A stretch of 10,677 nt of DNA, from positions 1-10,677 of the forward strand of contig DKOD01000067.1 in NCBI GenBank assembly GCA_002469865.1, given 5' to 3'. This DNA is from Alphaproteobacteria bacterium UBA7371 (GTDB taxonomy: Bacteria > Pseudomonadota > Alphaproteobacteria > UBA8317). The translations under genes and the position numbers were made by a program. The first letter of the stretch is position 1. Every line of letters starts with the position of its first letter. The notes beneath the pieces were generated by a model. The model saw only the letters and a list, made by a program, of their open reading frames with translations, made no database searches and had not been told where the DNA came from. Of the stretch, positions 6,458-10,677 are shown one piece after another.

Positions 6458-7419
6458 GACCAAAGGCCATAATCTTGGGCAGAACGGGCACGCAGATGGG
6501 TGCGCATGCGGTGGGCATATTCATTGGGATCCTTAGGGGTCACCAACCAGCTTGGGTCATGGTGGATAACGTCATGGGCCCGGGTGAGGAAAAACCGCAA
6601 GCCAGCACCAAGTGCCAAAAGCGGAAGGGCCTCTTTTTCTGCAGGTTCCAAAGGTCGACGTTGGCTGTAGCCATTCAAAAATGCAGCAGACTTGGTGACA
6701 TTGAGGCTGCCATCTCCCTCAAAACACCAGGCATTGATGCAAATGGCCAGGTCATAGGCGAGCATATCCTCACAAGCGAAATAGAAATCAATAAATCCCG
6801 ACACCTCACCATGACGGAAGAACACATTATCTGGAAACAGATCGGCATGGATATGACCCATGGGAAGAGCGGACGGCCATTGGGCGTTTAATTTTTGCAA
6901 ACTTTCTTCCGCAAGCCTTGCCCAATCTTGGTTTCTGGCTGCGACATCCTCGCAAATCTGCCCATGCATGGCTTGCCAATTGCTGCGGGACAAATTGTTG
7001 GGACGTTTGCCAGCATAGCCTTTGCTTGCACCATGAAAACGCGCAAGTGTTGTCCCCAAGCTTGCACAATCTGCCACCGAAGGTCGCCGCACGGCGAGTC
7101 CTGGCAGAAAAGATGTCACCAGGGCAGGACGTTGGGATAAGCGGCCAATGGCCTTGCCTGATTTGGTCCACATTGGCTGCGGGCAAGAAAATCCTGCGGC
7201 CGCCACATGATCCATTAGCCCAACAAAATAGGGCAGATCATCCTCGGCCACACGTTTTTCGAATAAGGTGAGAATGTATCGGGCATCGGCGGTTTCCACA
7301 AAAAAATTGGAATTTTCCACACCCTCAGCAATGCCTTTTAAGCTTTCCACCTCACCCAAATCATATTGGGCCCAAAATGCTTCCAAATCCCGGGCATCAA
7401 CTTGCGTAAAAACCGCCAT
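6454..7419 (-). CDS. thrB: Homoserine kinase, APH-like (ThrB type II)
   Basis: This enzyme phosphorylates L-homoserine with ATP to O-phosphohomoserine, the substrate of threonine synthase. The 321-residue product is not a GHMP kinase like E. coli ThrB. It belongs to the aminoglycoside-phosphotransferase-like fold used by alphaproteobacteria and Pseudomonas. The Brenner-type catalytic motif HADLFPDN is at 191-198 (D193 catalytic, N198 metal ligand), and the metal-binding D211 is in SGFIDFYFACEDMLAYDLA. The N-terminal part has the family's GVENSNFFVET (33-43) ATP-binding region. It starts with ATG at 7419, sharing one base with the ispH stop (TAATG), and its own stop overlaps rnhA. Its partner thrC is encoded at 981-2372 on the other strand. 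Confidence 0.95.
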   Translation of the reverse strand: MAVFTQVDARDLEAFWAQYDLGEVESLKGIAEGVENSNFFVETADARYILTLFEKRVAEDDLPYFVGLMDHVAAAGFSCPQPMWTKSGKAIGRLSQRPALVTSFLPGLAVRRPSVADCASLGTTLARFHGASKGYAGKRPNNLSRSNWQAMHGQICEDVAARNQDWARLAEESLQKLNAQWPSALPMGHIHADLFPDNVFFRHGEVSGFIDFYFACEDMLAYDLAICINAWCFEGDGSLNVTKSAAFLNGYSQRRPLEPAEKEALPLLALGAGLRFFLTRAHDVIHHDPSWLVTPKDPNEYAHRMRTHLRARSAQDYGLWS

Positions 7420-8363
7420 TAATCAGTCCGTACGACGCGGGGAAGCTTGAACACCACATCTTCACGCGCAACGACATGTTCGCGAATCTGGGCATTGGTT
7501 CCTTGGGATAATTTGTCCACCACGGCCTGCACCAAATCTTCCGGTGCTGAGGCGCCGGCGGTGATGCCAATACGCTGAAATTCTGTGGCAAAATCATGTT
7601 CCAAATCATCTGCTGATTGGATCAATTTGGATCTTGGACATCCCGCCAATTGCGCCACTTCCACCAACCGCACGGAGTTGGAGGAATTGGTGGCGCCTAA
7701 CACCAAAATCACATCGGAGATCCGGGCAAGTTCTTTAACAGCCAACTGCCTGTTGGTTGTGGCATAACAGATATCTTCTTTATGGGGTTCCACGATGTTG
7801 GGGTAGCGCTGTTTAAGCGCTGACACAATGCTGGCGGTATCATCCACCGATAGGGTGGTTTGGGTGACATAGGCCACGCCCTGAGCCCAATCAGGCAAAT
7901 GCGCCACATCTTCGACCCTTTCCACCAAGGTCATCGCGCCCTCAGGCAATTGCCCCATCGTTCCCAAAACTTCTGGGTGACCTTCATGACCAATCAACAG
8001 GACATGAAGGCCCTTTTCGTGATGGCGTTCGGCATCGAGATGGACCTTGGAAACCAGTGGGCATGTTGCATCAACATAAATCATGGCGCGGCTTGAGGCT
8101 TCAGCAGGTACGGATTTGGGAACCCCATGGGCGGAAAATATCACCGGCTTGTCATCGGGAACTTCATGGAGCTCCTCGACAAACACAGCACCCATGGCCT
8201 CGAGCCTTTCCACCACATGGCGGTTATGGACGATTTCGTGGCGAACATAGACGGGCGGGCCAAATTTGCTGATGGCTTGCTCCACAATTTGAATGGCCCG
8301 ATCAACACCGGCGCAAAAGCCTCTTGGTGCTGCTAAGATGATTTCGAGTGGCTGTTCTTCCAT
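7419..8363 (-). CDS. ispH: 4-hydroxy-3-methylbut-2-enyl diphosphate reductase
   Basis: IspH is the iron-sulfur enzyme catalysing the last step of the non-mevalonate pathway, giving IPP and DMAPP. Three cysteine ligands are present: C17 (PRGFCAGVDRA), C101 (DATCPLV) and C199 (DICYATTNRQ). The active site also shows H46, H79 (SAHGVP), H129, the proton-relay E131 (GHEGHPEVLGTMGQ) and the S-x-N substrate loop near 227-230. The 314-residue length from ATG 8363 matches the family, and GGAAGAA lies just upstream (8373-8367 on this strand). The frame stays open to a TTG at 8417, which would add 18 residues with no family similarity. It is the first gene of the ispH-thrB-rnhA group; its promoter should lie in the 116-base divergent gap to the lipoprotein gene. 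Confidence 0.96.
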   Translation of the reverse strand: MEEQPLEIILAAPRGFCAGVDRAIQIVEQAISKFGPPVYVRHEIVHNRHVVERLEAMGAVFVEELHEVPDDKPVIFSAHGVPKSVPAEASSRAMIYVDATCPLVSKVHLDAERHHEKGLHVLLIGHEGHPEVLGTMGQLPEGAMTLVERVEDVAHLPDWAQGVAYVTQTTLSVDDTASIVSALKQRYPNIVEPHKEDICYATTNRQLAVKELARISDVILVLGATNSSNSVRLVEVAQLAGCPRSKLIQSADDLEHDFATEFQRIGITAGASAPEDLVQAVVDKLSQGTNAQIREHVVAREDVVFKLPRVVRTD

Positions 8364-8479
8364 GATTTCTTCCAATAGCTCGCTTGGCGCTTTCTTCTGG
8401 TCTAAGTGATATGCCAAGAATGAACAATCCGGTCGATTGGGACCATATCGTTATATTGAATTTTGGAGATTTGCTTTCC
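8364..8479. promoter_or_regulatory. Divergent promoter region between ispH and the lipoprotein gene
   Basis: These 116 bases separate the start codons of two divergent genes and are the only place between them for promoters in both directions. Shine-Dalgarno sequences sit at each end: GGAAGAA for ispH (8373-8367, minus strand) and GGAGAT for the lipoprotein (8465-8470, plus strand). TATATT at 8452-8457 resembles a -10 box for the plus strand, but it overlaps the expected leader closely and no good -35 box is spaced correctly. The existence of promoters is inferred from gene orientation. Confidence 0.45.
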
Positions 8480-8944
8480 ATGCGTGTATTTCCTGCCATG
8501 ATGATGGCCCCCCTCATGCTGCTAGCCGGCTGTGCGTCAGATGAATTTGAGGAAGTTCGCCTTGTGGCCTGCCCTGAAGGAAGGGTTCTTAAAGGGGCAG
8601 AACGGACCATGGCCAATGGGGTGGAGGCCACCATTTCTTATGCTGAGACGGCATGTGTTCGTGAGGATGATCAGGTTCTTGCAGCCATCCGAGCCGAGAT
8701 TACCACGCGCAACCCAGGCGAAGATGCTGTTGATTTGAGGCTGCCTGCCTTCATCATCACGGTGACCAATGATGATGATGTGCGTGACCGACGCGTGCTG
8801 GGCTATGAGGTGAATGCCAAGCCAGGCCGCCATGTGACCTATCAAGTGACCGAAGGGTTTGTGTTCCCCGATGACAATGCAGTTCGGCAAATCACCATCA
8901 TGACCGGATTCATGGAGCCTGCCCTGGCACAAAACCAAAAATAA
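8480..8944 (+). CDS. Predicted lipoprotein of unknown function
   Basis: The 154-residue product begins with a lipoprotein signal, hydrophobic residues 3-17 ending in the lipobox LLAGC, with the lipidated cysteine at position 18. ASDE follows, so the usual aspartate at mature position +2 is absent and outer-membrane sorting is possible. The mature part is about 137 residues, with C31 and C59 possibly forming a disulfide. The centre (85-111, DLRLPAFIITVTN and RRVLGYEV) looks like beta strands. From memory, the pattern CP ... VL.GA ... C ... FP ... GF resembles small alphaproteobacterial lipoproteins, but I cannot name a family. ATG 8480 is chosen because GGAGAT lies nine bases upstream and the signal peptide begins there; the frame stays open upstream to 8384. 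It is the sole plus-strand gene between ispH and the atp operon. Confidence 0.8.
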   Translation: MRVFPAMMMAPLMLLAGCASDEFEEVRLVACPEGRVLKGAERTMANGVEATISYAETACVREDDQVLAAIRAEITTRNPGEDAVDLRLPAFIITVTNDDDVRDRRVLGYEVNAKPGRHVTYQVTEGFVFPDDNAVRQITIMTGFMEPALAQNQK

Positions 8945-8961
8945 AGGGCCCTTTTGGGCCC
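8931..8961 (-). terminator. Rho-independent terminator of the F0 ATP synthase operon
   Basis: On the minus strand GGGCCC (8961-8956), loop AAAA (8955-8952) and GGGCCC (8951-8946) form a perfect six-pair G+C stem. It is directly followed by TTTATTTTTGG (from 8945 downward), a good uridine tract. It begins 31 bases after the stop codon of the b subunit gene. The tract overlaps the last codons of the convergent lipoprotein gene. On the plus strand the same hairpin is followed by CTGATTTG, a poor tract, so it is best read as serving the atp operon. Confidence 0.8.
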
Positions 8962-8992
8962 CTGATTTGTTGGAACAACAAAAAACCACCAA

Positions 8993-9478
8993 TCAGTGCA
9001 GTTTTCCCTCAAGTGCGCTGATGGCTTTGTCATTATAAGCCTTGGCTTGTGTCTTGGTGAGGTCTTTGCCCAACACCTGACGCACGGCGTCAAAAGCCTG
9101 GTCAATGGCGTCATGGCGGAGCTGTTTGACCACCTCAGCCTGGGCGGTTTGGATCTTTTGTTCCATGGCCTTGATGCGTGCATCCGCACGTTGCTCGATA
9201 TCCTTACGTGCTTTTTCAAGTTGTGCTTCGGCATCACGCTGGGCGTTGGCAACGATGGTTTTGGCCGTCTCTTCCGCCGCGCGCTTTTGGCGTTCATATT
9301 TGGCCAGCAACGCATTGGCTTCTTCACGAAGCTGTCGCGCTTCATCAAGTTCAGCACGAATGCGCTCGGATCGATCATCCAGGGCTTTGGTGATTTTTTT
9401 GTGGGCGCCAAGGGCAAAGAAGCCAACCACCAAAATCAGCAGGGCGATATCTACCCAAAATGACGGATCTGAAAACAT
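8993..9478 (-). CDS. atpF: ATP synthase F0 subunit b
   Basis: This is a peripheral-stalk subunit linking F0 in the membrane to the F1 head via delta. The 161-residue product has one N-terminal membrane helix near residues 8-24 (FWVDIALLILVVGFFAL) and a long charged helix rich in Glu, Lys, Arg and Ala from about 30 to 130, expected to form a coiled coil. The C-terminal segment AIDQAFDAVRQVLGKDL fits the delta-binding end. Two b-type genes lie in tandem; this second one, with the short N-terminus MFSDPSFWVDIALL, is the regular b, while the first starts PQLDFAEFPSQIFWL as b' does. The ATG at 9478 follows b' by 12 bases. It is the last gene of the operon before the terminator. Confidence 0.92.
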   Translation of the reverse strand: MFSDPSFWVDIALLILVVGFFALGAHKKITKALDDRSERIRAELDEARQLREEANALLAKYERQKRAAEETAKTIVANAQRDAEAQLEKARKDIEQRADARIKAMEQKIQTAQAEVVKQLRHDAIDQAFDAVRQVLGKDLTKTQAKAYNDKAISALEGKLH

Positions 9479-9490
9479 GACCTCAATTCC

Positions 9491-9970
9491 TTAAGATTGG
9501 GCGCCTTTAAGGGCGCGATCAAATTTGGCAACATCCATGTCTGGCGCATGTTGGGCTGCCACGGCATGGGCAACCTCCTTAGCGATCATGGGCAATTCAG
9601 CAGTGGCTTTATCTTTCATGGAAGCAATTTCCGCTTCTGCCTCTGCCAAGCGTTTGGCGATTTTCTTATTGGCCTTGGCTTCTTGTTTGCTCGCGACCTC
9701 GGCAATTTCTTTGCGCACTTCTGCGGCAGTGGCCTGGGCCTCGGCCCGGGCTTGGTGCAATGCATCTTCATAAGCCTTTAGGGCCAATTGGGATTCTTCA
9801 CGCAGCTGGCGGGCTTTTTGCAGGTCATGGTCAATGGTGTCACGGCGCTGTTCAAGGACAGCGGCCACCCTGGGCAAAAAATTCTTGGCCAAAATGACGT
9901 AAAGGAACCCGAAGGTGACGATCAGCCAAAAGATCTGGCTTGGGAATTCAGCAAAATCCAATTGGGGCAT
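9491..9970 (-). CDS. ATP synthase F0 subunit b'
   Basis: The 159-residue b-like subunit forms a heterodimeric peripheral stalk with b in alphaproteobacteria, cyanobacteria and plastids. The N-terminus MPQLDFAEFPSQIFWLIVTF, with a membrane helix near 12-28 continuing into ILAKNFLPRV, is typical of b' (named atpG, atpX or atpF2 in different genomes; no symbol is given for that reason). The rest is a charged, alanine-rich helix (about 38-135) with an expected coiled coil. It follows atpE by 119 bases, which hold two hairpins. A GAGG site lies about ten bases before ATG 9970. Only 12 bases separate it from atpF. Confidence 0.92.
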   Translation of the reverse strand: MPQLDFAEFPSQIFWLIVTFGFLYVILAKNFLPRVAAVLEQRRDTIDHDLQKARQLREESQLALKAYEDALHQARAEAQATAAEVRKEIAEVASKQEAKANKKIAKRLAEAEAEIASMKDKATAELPMIAKEVAHAVAAQHAPDMDVAKFDRALKGAQS

Positions 9971-9993
9971 GGGTTGGGATCCTCAAACATTTA

Positions 9994-10010
9994 TTGGCCC
10001 CATGGGCCAA
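9994..10010 (-). promoter_or_regulatory. Hairpin in the atpE-b' spacer, near the b' leader
   Basis: TTGGCCC (9994-10000) and GGGCCAA (10004-10010) form a perfect seven-pair stem around a three-base loop. In the atp mRNA it lies about 24 bases before the b' start codon and is not followed by a uridine tract. Read on the plus strand it is followed by GTTTTTT (10011-10017), the form of a terminator antisense to the operon. Function is inferred. Confidence 0.5.
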
Positions 10011-10028
10011 GTTTTTTACCATCGGATT

Positions 10029-10050
10029 CCCCGGCGGCAATGCGCCGGGG
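10029..10050 (-). promoter_or_regulatory. G+C-rich intercistronic hairpin downstream of atpE
   Basis: CCCCGGCG (10029-10036) and CGCCGGGG (10043-10050) form a perfect eight-pair stem with a six-base loop. It lies 40 bases after the atpE stop in the direction of transcription. No uridine run follows, so it is unlikely to be a full terminator. A role in stabilising or processing the atpE part of the mRNA is plausible, because c is needed in many more copies than b or b'. Confidence 0.6.
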
Positions 10051-10089
10051 TATCTCGCTGATATTTTCAAAAACCTAAAGTCTCAATCT

Positions 10090-10329
10090 TTACGCAACAA
10101 AGATCAGAATCAGGGCCACCACGAGGGCGAAAAGACCGGTGGCTTCTGCAAGAGCAGCACCAATCAAAAGGTTTGGGAACTGCTGTTGGGCAGCACCAGG
10201 ATTGCGCAGCGCGCCGGACAGATAACTGGCAAAGATGTTACCAATACCCATACCGGTACCAAGAAGGGCGAGTGCGGCAAGGCCCGCACCAATATATTTG
10301 CCAAGGGCTACAGCGGCTTCTACTTCCAT
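10090..10329 (-). CDS. atpE: ATP synthase F0 subunit c
   Basis: This proteolipid forms the proton-driven c-ring. The 79-residue product is two membrane helices. The first is near 12-36 with the glycine-rich packing motif LLGTGMGIGNIFASYL; the polar loop is GALRNPGAAQQQFP (39-52); the second helix near 53-78 carries the proton-binding E62 in AALAEATGLFA. A glutamate at this site and the RNP loop motif are standard for alphaproteobacteria, and no sodium-binding set is evident. ATG 10329 is preceded by AGGAG six bases upstream, a strong site consistent with high expression. It lies 30 bases after atpB; the 119-base gap that follows contains two hairpins. Confidence 0.97.
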   Translation of the reverse strand: MEVEAAVALGKYIGAGLAALALLGTGMGIGNIFASYLSGALRNPGAAQQQFPNLLIGAALAEATGLFALVVALILIFVA

Positions 10330-10359
10330 AATAATCTCCTCATCAGCGAGATGGTGACG

Positions 10360-10677
10360 TCAGTGCATGTGCAAGGCGTCGTTAAGGTAAATACACGATA
10401 GTACGGCAAACACATATGCCTGGAGGAATGCAATAAGAAACTCCAGGGCTGTGATGCCCACGAGAAGGCTCAGCGGCAACACGCCACCAAACCCCATGAT
10501 GACCACGAACCCGCCCAAAACCTTGAGCATGGTATGACCGGCCAGCATGTTGGCAAACAGACGCACGGAAAGGGTAACCGGGCGGCTGAGATAAGAAATC
10601 ATCTCGATAATCACGAGAATGGGAAGAATAAACATGGGCACGCCATGGGGCACAAACAAACGCAAATAGCCCACACC
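10360..10677 (-). CDS. atpB: ATP synthase F0 subunit a, C-terminal part (partial)
   Basis: Subunit a forms the proton half-channels against the c-ring in the cytoplasmic membrane. About 105 residues of the C-terminal half are visible; the frame runs off the right edge, so the start is outside. The essential arginine is in RPVTLSVRLFANMLAGHTM, the most conserved segment of the protein. The final helices include LEFLIAFLQAYVFAVLSCIYL with the conserved Gln/Tyr region. It is the first visible gene of the operon atpB-atpE-b'-b; atpI would be expected just outside the window. Confidence 0.95.
   Translation of the reverse strand, partial: GVGYLRLFVPHGVPMFILPILVIIEMISYLSRPVTLSVRLFANMLAGHTMLKVLGGFVVIMGFGGVLPLSLLVGITALEFLIAFLQAYVFAVLSCIYLNDALHMH

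Noticed and set aside
8364..8417. Longer IspH start at TTG 8417
   Set aside because: The extra 18 residues have no family similarity, while ATG 8363 has GGAAGAA directly upstream and gives the normal length.
8384..8479. Longer lipoprotein start at TTG 8384
   Set aside because: It would bury the signal peptide behind 32 residues and overlap the ispH leader; ATG 8480 has a good ribosome site.
8996..9773. Long open frames on the plus strand across the b and b' genes
   Set aside because: They mirror alanine- and glutamate-rich helical codons on the minus strand, give Ser/Ala-rich sequences without family features, and lack ribosome sites.
1..10677. Defence, phage, transposon, CRISPR or biosynthetic cluster signals
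   Set aside because: All assigned genes are core functions; no direct-repeat arrays, integrase, transposase or terminal inverted repeats were seen on either strand.

Overview
The window reads as ordinary chromosomal core DNA of an alphaproteobacterium. The evidence is the F0 gene order a-c-b'-b without adjacent F1 genes, a cytochrome c oxidase subunit III gene followed by SURF1, the tight ispH-thrB-rnhA group, and a thrC-M16 peptidase-GNAT operon. By eye the base composition is moderate (about half G+C). Nothing points to a narrower taxon with confidence. Nearly every base is coding; the longest gap between genes is 139 bases. I see no tRNA, rRNA, insertion sequence, CRISPR array, phage gene or transfer signature.

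Layout. Bases 1-4236 (+): the 3' end of ctaE, a terminator-like hairpin, SURF1 (oxidase assembly), thrC, an M16 zinc peptidase and a RimJ/RimL-type acetyltransferase. The last three are joined by 4-base start/stop overlaps. Bases 4209-4766 (-): yqgE, whose 3' end overlaps the acetyltransferase and whose start codon abuts the next gene head to head. Bases 4767-6004 (+): a secreted, stand-alone DsbD N-terminal-like protein, then a Prx5-type peroxiredoxin. Bases 6008-8363 (-): ispH, thrB and rnhA, transcribed in that order with overlapping start and stop codons. Bases 8480-8944 (+): a small lipoprotein of unknown function. Bases 8993-10677 (-): the F0 operon, atpB (cut by the window edge), atpE, b' and b, closed by an intrinsic terminator.

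How the genes fit together. Three themes are present: aerobic energy conservation (ctaE, SURF1, F0), threonine synthesis (ThrB makes O-phosphohomoserine and ThrC converts it to threonine, encoded in two separate operons on opposite strands), and housekeeping (IspH isoprenoids, RNase HI, peroxiredoxin, YqgE). No unknown multi-gene system is visible. The points most worth a second look are regulatory: a hairpin between ctaE and SURF1, a pair of hairpins between atpE and b', start codons that abut with no intergenic space at 4766/4767, and convergent gene pairs with no room for terminators. The lipoprotein at 8480-8944 is the only gene here without an assignable role.
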